From NCBI GenBank assembly GCA_004335835.1, contig RWJK01001419.1, positions 1 through 64,000 on the forward strand: DNA of 64,000 nt. The letters run 5' to 3'. Numbering within the stretch: position 1 is the first letter of the stretch; the number at the start of each line of letters is the position of its first letter. This document shows, in pieces, positions 46,565-58,175 of the stretch. The notes beneath the pieces are model-generated. The model had not been told where the DNA came from and did not search any database. It worked only from the letters and a program-made list of their open reading frames with translations. The DNA comes from Scenedesmus sp. ARA3 (lineage: Eukaryota > Chlorophyta > Chlorophyceae > Sphaeropleales > Scenedesmaceae). Both the position numbers and the translations under genes were made by a program.

Positions 46565-48715
46565 TTGTGGCAGCCTGTTGGTTGGACCCATGCTGTTCAG
46601 CATAGCTACCAACTGGTCAAGCTGCTCCTGCAGCTCTGCTGACAGGGGTGTATCGCTAGCACCATCAGAGTTCAGCTGCCCGCTGCTGCTGCTGCCGTTG
46701 GTGCTGCCAGCCTGAAACGCTGCAGCAGCAGGCATTGAATTGCCAGGCACCTGCGCAGCAGCTGCCTCACCTGCCGCTTGGTCACTACTGCTGCCTACTG
46801 GATCACCCAATTTCTCCTCAGCTGAGGTTGCCTGGCTGGCCTGTTTGGGCTGCCTCCTCATCCGTCTCACGCGCGGTGGTGGCTGCTGCTCTAATGCCTG
46901 AGCAGCTGCATCTACCTGCTGCTGCACCTCTCCCTGCAACTGATCAGTGCTCTCATCAGCCTGCTGCTGCTGCTGCTGCTGCTGCAGTGCTGTGTCCATG
47001 AAGCCCAGCACTGCCCTTGCTGCAGGAATGCGCTGCGCCTGCTGCTCCAGCGTCACCCACTGGTTCAGCAGCTCACGCCGAGGGCCCAGCTGCACCAGTG
47101 CTGCGCGGTACACCTGGCGCGCTGCAGCAGAGTCGCCCAGCGCCCAGCGAGCCTTGCCGAGTGCCTGCAAGCAGCACGAAACAGGGTGACAAAGGGAGGC
47201 AGAACACAGGCTACAGAGTGTTGGGGCTGGTAAAGTGGGCAGGTACACACAGGAGGAGGGTGTGCAGCAACAAGTGAGTCAGACCCCTGCATGCGAAGCG
47301 TCGAGCTGCACACAGATGCTTGAGCCTGTATGCGCAGCTGCAAGCAAAGGCGCCTTCAATACATCTGCTAGCCCTAAGTTGTAGCTCCTGACACATCACC
47401 ATGGCAGCAGCTGCGTGCCTGCTAAACCGCACAGCAGCTGCTCCGCCAACCTCACACCAAACTGCCACTGCACTATTGCAGAGCAAGCGACATTGACCTA
47501 ATCTTAGCATGTGCCGCCTGCTTTGCTGGCATCGTGGCCACTGCGCAGCTCACCATCCAGCTGGGCAGGTGCTGCGGGTCTGCTGCCAGCGCCTGCTCCA
47601 GCAGCTTGATGGCCAACAGCCACTGCCCTTCACACGCCTCCAGCTCAGCCCAGGCCTGCAGGACACCAGGCAGCACAGAGTTCGGCAGAAACGCAGAGGA
47701 GCAACAGCAACCTGAGCAACACGGCATGCACATCAACACTTGCAGGAGTGCTGCTGGGCTGCAGCTGATGCATGGCATATATGTATGGTTGCCTGCGAGC
47801 GTGCACACGTACACCGTTTGCAGCTGGAATGCTCTGGCAGAGGGATGTTTGCCGCTAGTGTGCCTGCTGCTGCTGATGATGAAGCGCAGCTGCTGAATAC
47901 CCACGAACGAATCCATCAGCAGCAACTGCTCCAGCTGCGTGAGCTAGGTCTCTCACGTGTAAGTTTGGCACGTGGCCAGGGCAGCGCTGGTGAGCCTGCT
48001 GGTGCAGCGGGCGAGCCTCCCACGGCCTGTTACGCTCCGCCTCAAGCCTCGCCCAGGCAACATATGCAGGCGCATGCTGGGGGTCTGCCGCAACTGCCTG
48101 CCTAAAGAGCTTCACAGCAGCTGCAGCGTTGTCAGCAGCTGCTTCGAGCACACCCCAAGCAGTCAGCACCACTGCGTTGGTGGGCTGTGCTGCTGCAGCG
48201 CGCTCGTAGCACTGCTTGGCAGCTGCTGTGTTGCCAGCGGCTACGTGTGCGGCTGCGGCTGCTGTGAGCAGGTGCACATTGTGCGGCTTTTCCTGCAAGG
48301 CTGGGCTCAGCAGCTCAAACGCCAGGTCAGCATCTCCAAGTTTCGCTGCTGCGCTGGCAGCTGCTGTGACGAGGTGCATGTCGTGTGGAAAGCGCTGCAC
48401 ACCCCCCAGCAGCAGCTGCAGAGCCAGTTGTGGGTTGCCAGACAGACGCGCTGCCTTCGCTCTGCGCTTGATGGCCATTCCCTCCGGGTCCACCCAGGTT
48501 TTGCGAGCTTTTGTGCCATTGCTGGCAGCCAACTGCTCTGCCTGCTGTCCTGTGGGCACTACAGAGGCTGTGCATGCAGCAGCAGGTGCATACCTTATCC
48601 TGCTGCCTTTGCTGCTGAGCCTGGTGACAGCACATCTGCTGCTGTGCTGTGGGGGTTGCTGCTGCTGAGCATGCAGACAACGCTGGCGACCCAGCCCCGC
48701 CTTAACCAGACTCAT
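44245..48715 (-). CDS. Chloroplast HAT/TPR repeat protein, MBB1/HCF107-like
   Basis: This is a predicted organellar RNA-stability or RNA-processing factor. Six exons in transcript order (48715-47957, 47655-47554, 47164-46060, 45777-45488, 45244-45060, 44494-44245) are all phase-consistent and give about 896 aa. A Gln/Arg-rich N terminus (MSLVKAGLGRQRCLHAQQQQ) fits a plastid transit peptide. At least ten TPR/half-a-TPR units follow, with the HAT signature W-x-x-A-x-x-E-x-x-x-G-x-x-x-x-A-R: AWAELEACEG, QWAVLERRRGNY, WYAWASM, WMEWAMLEWDEAGNL. A large low-complexity Q-rich insert separates two repeat blocks (aa ~330-500). Known relatives with this architecture (Chlamydomonas MBB1, Arabidopsis HCF107) protect and process psbB/psbH RNAs. 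Orthology is plausible but unproven. The neighbouring divergent gene encodes another thylakoid protein. Confidence 0.82.
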
Positions 48716-49130
48716 TGGCAGTTTTCAAAGCTTCAGCATCATGCATGCAATTCAAGTGAGTTGACAACCACTGCGTCAAGATCGCCGGAGGTCACTGGGC
48801 ACCTGCAACGTCGAGCAGAAGTAGTGGCCAAGACACAATACGTTTATGACATCGTAAAAGACGGTGTATTTAACTGTGTGCTTGCCCTCCATGCTGCTTC
48901 ACGTCTTCACCCGATCTCCTCCCGCTGACACAATGACAACCTACAGACCTGGGGAGGCACCAGGGAGGGGTCTATACCGGCCTCAACTCGCGGGTGCAGT
49001 ATACGAGAAGTCAACAGCTCATGCTAAAACATGATTACTGAAGTTTCGTACGTGCTCTATCCGCTTGCAGCACTTGTACCCACTGCCACTGCCTGTACAT
49101 CACACACACCAGCTTGCAGTGCAGGCCATC
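48716..49130. promoter_or_regulatory. Divergent promoter region of TPR and PsbP-domain genes
   Basis: The 415 bp between two start codons facing away from each other must carry both promoters. No individual elements were identified. Confidence 0.45.
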
Positions 49131-51493
49131 ATGAGGACCAGCAACATGTCATTAATGCAACGGCAATCTCAAAGCACGCAATGTGCCTTTAAACAAACAG
49201 GGCGGGCCTGCCAAGCCGTCAGCACAGCCAGGTCACGCAGACTACGCCACACAGTTCAGGCCACAGACCCGCAGCAGCAGCAGCAGCAAACAGAGGATGC
49301 CCCTGGCCAACCGGGTAAGCATATTTTGAACTGCTGTGACTGACTCTGCAGTATGATGTGTACGTGATGCCCTGTAGACATCCTCAAATGGATGATTTCC
49401 ATCGACATCTATGATACTTCTGTGTGGTGTGGTAGATGGTAGCATCTGCACTCATGCTGTGTTCGCTGGCGCATATGCATCTTTGCATCAGCGGGGCTGC
49501 AACTACCGAATTGTCAGCTCAGCCGCCGCAATTAACTGTCATACTAGCTGTCTTCAATGTCATCAAAAGGCAATAGGCTGGCACACTCACATCTATAGGC
49601 GCCCATGTATCCGCCTGACTGCCATTCATCTTGTGTTGATTCCTCTGCACAGCACCTGCGCGGCTCAACTTGGCAAACCCTGCAGAGACGATCGTGTGGG
49701 GAGGCAGGCTGCCCAGCACCCGGCGGCTGACACTCAGCGGCTTGGCAGCGCTGGGCATAAGTGAGCAGTTGCTTCGTACATACCAGGCAGCATGGCAGCG
49801 GTGACACCACGCGCAGGCAGACAGCCTGGCGGTTGCCGTTGTGTTGCGGCAATTGTGTCACAGCTGCAGCTCTAGCAGGTGCTGTGTGGCATCTGCTTCA
49901 CCAGGCAGCTGGAGTGTGCCAGGGCTGTGATGTGCTAGCCGGTTTTAGGTGCACAAGGCGTTACCAATGTCATGGCACACATGTGCTTGTAGATGCCTGT
50001 GTACAAACTTTACACATGGGGCTGGCCGTCGGCAATGTATTTGCAAGAACAAGCAGCACAGCACATAATGCACAGCCCCCACACAGCAACTTAGCCGTCC
50101 CAAATTGACACAAATAGCCAATTAATCAACACTTCCAGCAGGCCATACTGCTTAGCACTGCTGGCTGCCTCTTGCTGTGCCTGTAGCACTGGGCGGCAAC
50201 CTGGGCGGCGTGACCAGCTGGCTACTAGGCCTGGACAGGGGCCAGCTGGCTGCCACGCTGCACGCAGACGTGCTCATACCGGTGCTGGGCTACAAGCGCT
50301 GCCTGGATGCTGGCAACGGCTACGGTGAGGACGCTGCCAGCGTGGGCAGCAGCCGGTACAGTAAAAAGACCTGCAGGAAGCACACTTTGTGATAGCACAA
50401 TTGAGCACAGCTCACTCACATGTCTAAATGGGGCCTGGTAAAGCAGCAAGGACGGCAGCCACGTGATGCCGCCATGGTGCTTGCCATGCTGAATGCCTTG
50501 ACAGATGCTTGTCGTAAGCTTATAGTTGTCTGGACAGTTTTAGTATGACCAGCGGTCGTCGGGACCTGTTGTAGAGTGCAACAGCTGATCTCCATTCGAG
50601 TGGTAGCCTTATCAATGCCGAGGCACGACAAGAAGCTTACTGCATAATACTCAATGCCTGTTAGACACCTGCAACAATGTGCGCTGCCTGCAGAGTTCCA
50701 GTACCCTGCGCAGTGGCTGGCCGATCAGACGCTGCTGTACCGTGCAGCGCAGCGCGCAGAGGCCGCCCGCAGCCTAGATCCTCAGCCGCTGCGGCAGAAG
50801 CGGAAGGACGTAGTCGAGCCCTCAGCTGCATTTGGCCCAGCAGGCAGCACCGGCGAGGAGAATATCAGCGTAGTAGTGGCGCCAATCTTCCAAGGGTTCA
50901 AGCTGGAGAGCTTGGGCGCTGCAGATGCAGCGGGGCGTTACTTTCTGGACAACATCGTCGCGCCGGCTGGCTCGGACAAGACGGCGACGCTGATCGCTGC
51001 ACAGGAACGGTGAGCACGTGGGGCCGATTGATGTGCGGCGCCAGCTGCCCTGTGCACAAGCTGGGTTCTGTTCTTGGCAGCCCCTGCACTGTAGAAGCCG
51101 ACACACCCAGCACAATTGGCAACTCTGCTGTCATATCTTAGACACACCTGTCTTGATACTGTGTGCCCACCGCTTGCATCTTGCATCGCCTGCCACACTT
51201 TGTATTCACATTGTGTGCCTCACTTGTGTCCATATTGTGCGCCTAATGCGAATTTGCTCTGCAGGCGGGACACAAGCGGTGTGCTGTACTACCAGCTGGA
51301 GTTCACAGTGGAGTCTGCGAAGTTCAGCAGGCACAACGTGGCAGTGCTGGCCTCACGCGATGACCTGCTGTACACGCTGAATGCACAGTGTCCAGCCAGC
51401 AGGTGGCAGCAGGATGGCCAGCAGCTGCTGCATGCCGCAGCGTCGTTCAGGTTGAGTGGGTCACCCAGCCCGCAGTACCCTGGGTCCCTGTAG
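49131..51493 (+). CDS. PsbP domain-containing thylakoid lumen protein (PPD family)
   Basis: Four in-phase exons (49131-49314, 50187-50324, 50694-51009, 51265-51493) give about 288 aa. The N terminus (MRTSNMSLMQRQ onward, rich in Arg/Ser/Thr/Gln) fits a transit peptide. A second in-frame ATG is at 49146. The PsbP fold begins near aa 62 (ALGGNLGGVTSWLLGLD) and shows YEFQYPAQWLADQTLLYRAA, VEPSAAFGPAGSTGEENISV, FKLESLG, YYQLEFTVES and RHNVAVLA, the family pattern of PSII/NDH-associated lumen proteins. The sequence resembles land-plant PPD proteins more than the oxygen-evolving-complex PsbP itself. The exact PPD number is not assigned. It sits head-to-head with the HAT/TPR gene and head-to-tail with Psb27, a thylakoid-biogenesis neighbourhood. 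Confidence 0.9.
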
Positions 51494-51847
51494 CGCTGCA
51501 AGCCGCTGACAGCGGCTGTGATTGATTATGTGCTGCTGTTGTTGCTCAACTTTAGCGCTTGATGCACAGCAGAGAATTGGCTTTGTATATCCTGAATGGT
51601 TGGTGTCCGTGTGCTGGGCTTTGGGCATCCCTGTAAGCGTGCAGCGCCTGGCGATCAAGCCCTGGTCAACAGAAGTGATCTGTCACCTGTCATGTCATTG
51701 CACATGTCAGGTAAAGGCAGCCCTGCACTGTTGTGGCAGTCCGTGCTCACACGTTCAAGCTCAGCCAAACACAGCTTCGTTTGTGAGAACGTTTGAGAAC
51801 TGCGTCACAGAGCTGTACAGAGCTGATCACTGCCCAGCCCAGTCACC
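51494..51847. other. Intergenic region between PsbP-domain gene and Psb27
   Basis: This 354-bp stretch has no exon. It should contain the 3' UTR of the upstream gene and the Psb27 promoter. Confidence 0.5.
51632..51636 (+). terminator. Putative TGTAA poly(A) signal of the PsbP-domain gene
   Basis: TGTAA lies 139 nt after the stop codon in the gene-sense direction. Confidence 0.45.
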
Positions 51848-52798
51848 ATGGCCACCCTGTCAATGAACAAATGCTTTCAAATGAACAAGCAGGCTGCTAG
51901 GTGATTTGTTTGCACTTTCGGAGCCTTAAATGCGCCGATATCGAGACAGATCGCCTCTCACACAGCCACTCGTTTTGCAGGCCCGCTCGTTCAGCCGTGG
52001 CCAAGCCTCGCAGCGCCGTGGTTGTGCGTGCAGCACAGGTAAATTCACAATGGCGGGCACGTCGCTGGCTGATCAGCGCAGATCCCAAGCCTGAACAAGC
52101 AGCAACGTCAGCCGTGCAAGGCCCGAGATGCCTGCGCCTGACTGGGATTCGTCTTGCAGGACTTCTCGGCTTCACGCCGTGAGACCGTGGCAGCTGGCAC
52201 TGCCGCTCTGCTGGCCGGCTTCCTCAATGTGGCCCCTGCACAGGCCTTCCTGGGCTTTGGTGAGGGCCAGGCCCGGGCAGAGGCTTACAAGACCGAGACG
52301 GTGCGTACCAGCACGGCATACTAGACATTAAAGGGGAAACGTGCATTTCAGATTGCCTTGGGCTGGCCAGGCCGATCACAGCAGGCTGTAGTTGACCCAC
52401 AGCAAGCCTCGCTGTATATGCGCATTGGTGTGCAGCAGTGGTGCACTTCTGGCGAACTGGTTAATGTTAGCAGCACTTTAGATGGCAATACCGCACAAAC
52501 TTGCATCAGTTGTGGCACTTTGACGGTGTACCTGTTCGGCTGGTGGGGGGATTTGACCAAGCCATTGGACAGCTGCGAGCGAGGGAAGCACATGCCAATA
52601 CAATGTGTGGTGGAACTCATCCAATCCAGCGCACGCTCCATGCTGTGTACCTCCCTCTGCGCTGCTGATGCTCATGCTCATGCTTCTGCTGCTGCTTGCT
52701 GTGTCGACCACAGACCGGCATCCTGGCCAAGGTGAACACGGTGCTGGCGCTGGACAAGGACGACCCAGCCAAGGAGGACAGCGTCAAGGCGGTGAGGC

Positions 52799-52830
<32 letters not shown>

Positions 52831-54314
52831 GGTAGGCATGAGCAGCAGTCGCAGGAGGGTGTTGCAGCAGGCAGTTGTGCCACATAAGAGTGGTGGGTGC
52901 CATACAGCATGTGCATGTTGTTGGAAGTGGCAGTCCTGCAAGTAAGCAATTGTTCTGTACGTCGTGCTGAGGCTGTCATCAGGGGTCGAGGGACGGCTTA
53001 AAACTCCGCACTTGTTGCTTGTGCGGCCTCTGCCGCATGCTCTGCATCAACTTCTGCATGCATCCAATTCAAGGCCAACAATCAGCACTGCGGCAACCAC
53101 CGCTCGCTGTCAGGCCACATGGCCTGCTCAGAAGCTGTGGTGTGCCACACCGCCAGTGGCGTGCCAGTGGCATTTCTGGGCTTGTTTGTTGTCAGGCTGC
53201 CACCTAATGCATCCTGAACTCTTATCGCTGCCTGCAGCTGCGCAAGGACATCAACTCATGGGTGGCCAAGTACAGGCGTGATGACAAGTTCTCAGGCAGG
53301 CCCTCATACAGGTGAGCCGGCCGGCAGCGCGCTGCTGTGAGCTGATATAAAACTGCAAGTGCAGCAGTGCAGTAGCTGGTCAAAGAGGCTGCCACCTCAG
53401 CAGCTGAAGCCGCAGTGGCTGGCAACGTCGGAATTATAGGCGGCAGCCAAAAGTTTCTGCCACAGGCCTACGCGTGCCGCTGGCAGTACTTGACGTCCCT
53501 TGGTGATGAACTCAGAGCCTATACAATGTGTCTTATACAGCACATGAGTTACCTAATCAAGGCTTGCCGGTATCAGTGCTGGTGCGGCTGGCAGACTCAA
53601 CAAAAATGTGTCCTTTTACAAGATCTGGGTCGTGGCTGGGCTGCCACTTTCTTGAGTGTCAACCGCGGGAGGTGTTGCCAGCGTGTTTTGTTGAGGAGCC
53701 CCTACATTATACAGTGGGTGCATTACATCACAGCGCTCTGAACTTCACAGCGTTAGCTCATGTCGCAACTGGCATGTGGCACGACTGCACTGACATGCTG
53801 CTGCTTTCTCTGTGTACGTGTGCTGCATGCGGTGTGTGTGTGTTTGCGCCTGCAGCAACACCTACTCTGCGCTGAACGCACTGGCAGGCCACTACAACAG
53901 CTTTGGCGCAACTGCACCTATCCCCAAGAAGCGCCTGGACCGCCTGACAAAGGTGAGAACATATGCATGCACAACAGACACGAATGTCTTGCATTTAGCA
54001 GGTTGACATGTCGTCCTTGATTGCCGCTCCTTGCTGCTGCTGCCACTTCAGCAGAACATCAGCACAGTTGCTGCTCGAACCAGAGCAGTTGTGTGGAAAC
54101 AAGCCAGCAGCCAGGACAGCAGGAAGGCAGACTTTGTTTCACTGCACTTCGTCTGCTAGGTTGCGGTGCTGCTGATCACTGCAGCCATCCCGCCGCATCG
54201 TCAATGCACCCTTTGCTTGTCTTCAGTCACTGATATCCGTTACTGCTGCCCCTTTTCTGTTTCATGTTGCAGGAGCTGGCTGATGCAGAGCTGCTGCTGA
54301 GCCGTGACCGCTAA
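51848..54314 (+). CDS. PSB27: Photosystem II assembly/repair protein Psb27, chloroplast lumen
   Basis: This lumenal factor binds CP43 during PSII assembly and repair. Seven in-phase exons (51848-51900, 51981-52038, 52160-52300, 52714-52791, 53238-53311, 53856-53952, 54273-54314) give about 180 aa, the expected precursor length. The start has a CACCATGG context. A plastid transit region (MATLSMNKCFQ, then RPARSAVAKPRSAVVVRAAQ) is followed by a twin-arginine lumen signal (SRRETVAAGTAALLAGFLNV, cleavage expected near APAQA). The mature Psb27 fold then follows: ALDKDDPAKEDSVKA, DINSWVAKYRRDDKFSG, and the signature YSALNALAGHYNSFG with PIPKKRLDRLTKELADAE. The assignment is secure. It is adjacent to a PsbP-domain gene on the same strand. 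Confidence 0.95.
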
Positions 54315-54944
54315 ACGGCTGTGGGCGACGCTGTTGTGCTGGGTGCTGTTCCTCTGCTCATGCAGCTGCAGGCCATGAGACATGACAATGCTGCAGCAGC
54401 GCTGTGTTGAATCGGAGCCATGCTTCAATAGATGCATGGTGTTTCTGTCATATATGCATGGAGGGAAGACTGTGCGTTTTGTGTTGGTCGATTTTGAGCA
54501 CAGGCCACCTCCAAGAGAGCCCTGGTACCGTGTCAGGCAGAGCTCCGAGGCTTTGTGACGACAATTATTTCAAAAGTAACACCGAGTGCAGCGGCATGGC
54601 GTCTTTGGACCAACAATGCAACAGCATCCAGCGGCGGGCGCAGCCACGGTGTCAGGCAGACCAGGGCGCCTTTGCATGCGAGTGTTTGTCTGCTGCTGTT
54701 CACACACTCAGTGTCAACAACGCTTAAGGGGCGTCACCTAAACCCTGCGATAACAGTGACCACTGCAGTGAGTACATAAGCTGCTGCGATGGCGAGAGTC
54801 ACCAGCCTGAGCTCTTGGCACCAAACGCTGTCATCTGTCCTCGATCGTGGACAAGGTTCGCACCAATAATTTTACCTACGTTTTACATCGCAGTGGGCTG
54901 TGCCACAGATAGTTCAACAACACCCGTTCGTGTGATGTGCTGCC
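54315..54944. other. Intergenic region between Psb27 and bromodomain gene
   Basis: Nothing beyond presumed 3' UTR and promoter sequence is seen. No conserved exon, RNA or repeat was recognised. Confidence 0.5.
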
Positions 54945-57900
54945 ATGGCCGCTAATGGAGGTAGTCGAAAGCGAAAAGTGCAGTTAAGGCTAGACGACGG
55001 TAGCTTACTCGGCTCAGTAGAGACGCTGTTAGGAAATGGCGGGTCTGGCACTGTGCTGCTGGACTTTGAGGCAGCATGCAGGACAGGTCGAGCCAGCAAA
55101 GCAGAGCTAGAACGCCTGGACAAGCTGATCAGTGCGTTTCAGGCACGGGTGAATGGGTTCCACGCTCTGCCAAGGGGTGAACTGAAGGCGCGCAACCCAT
55201 ACACACAGGATGTGAGTGCCCTGAGCAGACCAGCAGCATCACAACATGCACAGCAGGCAGTGGCCATGTAAACAGCTCCAGCAGCAGCATGATGATTCGT
55301 CGTGTTGACGCCTGGCTGCAGCTGCTGCTCGTTTGGCTGCATCTGCTCAGCAAGCCGCACCAGCTGGAACACAGTATGCATGCACAGATGGGTGACACTG
55401 CGGAACTCCGTGTGTCGCTTTGTGTCACAACAAACAGCTCACATAGGTGAAGCAGTTGCAGGGGCTCACGTGTGTACACGCACCTTCACCTGCACTCTGC
55501 ATCTCACACATCACACTCCTAGCCCTTCCCCACATACCCCTCACCGCTGCGCTTGCACCAAACATGCACTTGCACCTCACATCCTGCCCACTTGCATCTC
55601 TGCTGCTGCCAGGTGTCCCGCGCCATCAAGCGCCAGCGCTCCCTGGCCAACGGCGAGGTGCCTGTCTTTGCCTCACCAGACCAGGCAGCCACTGGAGACT
55701 TCCTTGGCAAGTGCGTTGAGGTACTCAACCGGGTGTACGCCTGCTGCGCCACTATCCCGCCCATCTTCAACTGGTCGGCCAAGGACGTGTTTTACAAGCC
55801 GGTCAGCGAGACGTTTCCCACAATCGCGGCCGACTACTACTCGCGCATCCCGCAGCCGATGACGTTCCAGATGATTGAGCAGCGGATACGCGGCGGCGTG
55901 TACCAGAACGCGCAGCAGTTTGCAGACGTGAGTGCGGCAGCAGGGGACGCTGCAGCAGTTGCAAGGACCAGCAGCAGCGGATGAGCGGTGGCTTCGCTTC
56001 TTGCATGCGCCAGGCGGAGGCAGCAAGTGGCTTATCGCAGCAGGCGTGCCGGGTGCAACATGCGGGGCTTGGGCCTCGCCTTGACCACATTGCCTGCCCT
56101 ATACAGGATGTGTCTCGGTCAATGCGTGATTGCCTCCAGTCTTCATGGCAGCTCCTGCAGGTATAGGCATTGGCCTTTCTGCGCGTCAGATGCTCATGCT
56201 GCTGCTGCTGCTGCTGCTTCTGGGCTTGCAGGACATGCGGCTGCTGGTGTCCAACTGCAAGCAGTACAACCCCACGCCCACCGATCCCGTGCGGCTGGCA
56301 GTGCTGCGCCTGGGAGAGGTCTTTGAGCAGCAGTGGATCGCCAGCGGGCTGTGCGCGGAGGCGCAGCGCGCCAAGCGCGCCAACGCGGGCATTGCTGCGC
56401 CCAAGTTTGAGCCGGAGGAGTATGACGGCATGGCAGGCGGGCCCAAGCCGCACCGCAGCGGCGGCGACAAGCGGCCGCCGGTGAGCTGCTGGTTTTCGTA
56501 CATATGCGCATGTAGCCGGACTTGCACGGGGTTTGAAATGCACAGCCATTATTGTTCCATCTGCGGCCGTGTTGCTGATTGTTACATTCGGTTTGGGGCA
56601 GACAAAGCCAGCCCGTTGGAGATCTGACTGCGTTGTTTGTGAGGCAGCTACAGTCTCACACCCTCGTGCATCGTGTGCTCAAGGTCTCTCTGACTGCTTT
56701 GGCTGCCTCCTGTGCTGCTGCTGCTGCCGCTGCTGCTGCCAGGAGGGTGGGCTGGGCCGGCTGCAGAGCCACGAGGTGTCCAGCTACCGTGAGGAGGAGG
56801 TGGAGCAGCACGCTATCCCTGAGGACGTGCTGCAGGAGGTGGCCTCGCAGCTGCAGGAGCTGGGGCAGGAGAACCTGCAGGGTGAGCTGCCAGCAGCAGC
56901 GGCAGCAGCAGCGGCGGGAGCGTCTTGATGGCGTCAAGAGCAACAGCAGCTGCTGCAGCAACATTTGAATCGAGGGATGCATGCTGCATGGTCATAGCGG
57001 CAAGTAGCTGCAGCAGCGCATGGCTTGGCGTACGGCCAGTGCTAGTGGCCGAGTTGTTCTGCTGCATGTGGCATGTTGCCATCTGCTTGTTGCAAGGTTG
57101 CCATGTGGCTGAAGCTTTCCACGCTGGGCTTTCTGCGTGACAGCCGTCTCATGCCGTTTGTGCTGTGCTGCTCTGTGCTGCTGTTTGCTGCTGTGTGCAG
57201 TCGCGCTGGGCAAGTTCAACGAGGGCGTGGTCAGCTACGACGAGGAAGGGGAGGTGGAGCTGGACCTGGAGCGCGTGGACTACGCCAGCCTCATGGAGGT
57301 GCGTGGGTGGGGGGCTTGAGGGGAGAGGCGTGAGGGACGCAGGCTTGCATTGGATGGCAGCACATCCGATCAGCTGTCCGGGTGTGGTTGTTCAAGCTTC
57401 TGCATTGGGCAATGCAGTTCTGCACGCTTATTTGTAAGCCTGTACTCTGCTCTATGCTGATGTATTGAATGTGTGATGGTAGCAGATAGTAAGAAGACAT
57501 GGAGCTGCTCTGTGCAGGGTTGTCAAATGTGTGATGGCAGCAGACTATAATTATTATAATTGTTGCATTGCAGAAGCAGTGCGTTGTGTTCACGGCAACC
57601 CCAAACACATATGTGCTACCTGTTATGCTTGTGCTGCGCCTGCAGGTTGACGCCTACATCCGGCAGCTGCTCGGCCTGCCGCCACGGGAGCCGCAGCCGC
57701 CGCCGCGAGCAGCAGCAGCGGCAGCGCCGGCAGACACAGCGGAGCCCAGCGAAGGCAACGGCCGGCGCAACAGGGGCACTGTGCAGGCGGAGCAGGTGAG
57801 CCAGCGCTTGCTGCTTGTCATGCCAGCAGTGTGCAGGTCAGCGGTAGCTGAGTGTGCTGCGAGGCTTGTATGGCCAGTTGGATGTTGAGGATGCGCCGGG

Positions 57901-58078
57901 CCTGCCTGATTGGCAGCGAGGTTGTGCGTTGGCTCTAAGTGGTGCAGCCACGCAGGCATTGCGGTGCACAGGACAGGAGGCATGGATTCGAGTGCACATG
58001 CTGGATTCTGATTCTCTCCCCTCTTGCTCTCTCTCTCTCTGCCACTCTCTCTCACCAAGTGACTGCAAGTAAGCATTT

Positions 58079-58117
<39 letters not shown>

Positions 58118-58175
58118 ACAGGATGACGACGATGAGTACTATGGGGAGGAGGACGAGTCAGATGACGATGACTAA
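54945..58175 (+). CDS. BET-like bromodomain protein (GTE family)
   Basis: This is a nuclear acetyl-lysine reader. Seven in-phase exons (54945-55211, 55613-55927, 56232-56480, 56743-56881, 57201-57298, 57646-57795, 58122-58175) give about 423 aa. The bromodomain (aa ~120-235) has VFYKPVSETFP, ADYYSRIPQPMTFQMIEQRI, and the NCKQYNP motif containing the acetyl-lysine-binding Asn (about N207). A divergent NET/ET-like domain (aa ~300-370) shows LDLERVDYASLMEVDAYIRQ. The C terminus is strongly acidic (EEDESDDDD). The N terminus starts with a basic SRKRKVQ stretch that could be a nuclear signal. Land-plant GTE proteins share the single-bromodomain plus NET layout. The final intron ends in a CTG array directly before the acidic tail exon. 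Confidence 0.9.
58081..58121 (+). repeat. CTG array at the last 3' splice site of the bromodomain gene
   Basis: About eleven to twelve CTG triplets run to CTGCACAG, the acceptor for the terminal exon at 58122. Confidence 0.92.

Noticed and set aside
49519..49758. Minus-strand open frame with a twin-arginine-like SRRVLGSL stretch
   Set aside because: It lies inside an intron of the PsbP-domain gene, has no flanking exons in phase, and has no mature domain.
51692..51710. Possible first Psb27 exon (ATGTCATTGCACATGTCAG before GTAAAG)
   Set aside because: It would end in phase 1, while the next exon needs phase 2. The ATG at 51848 gives the right phase and a better start context.
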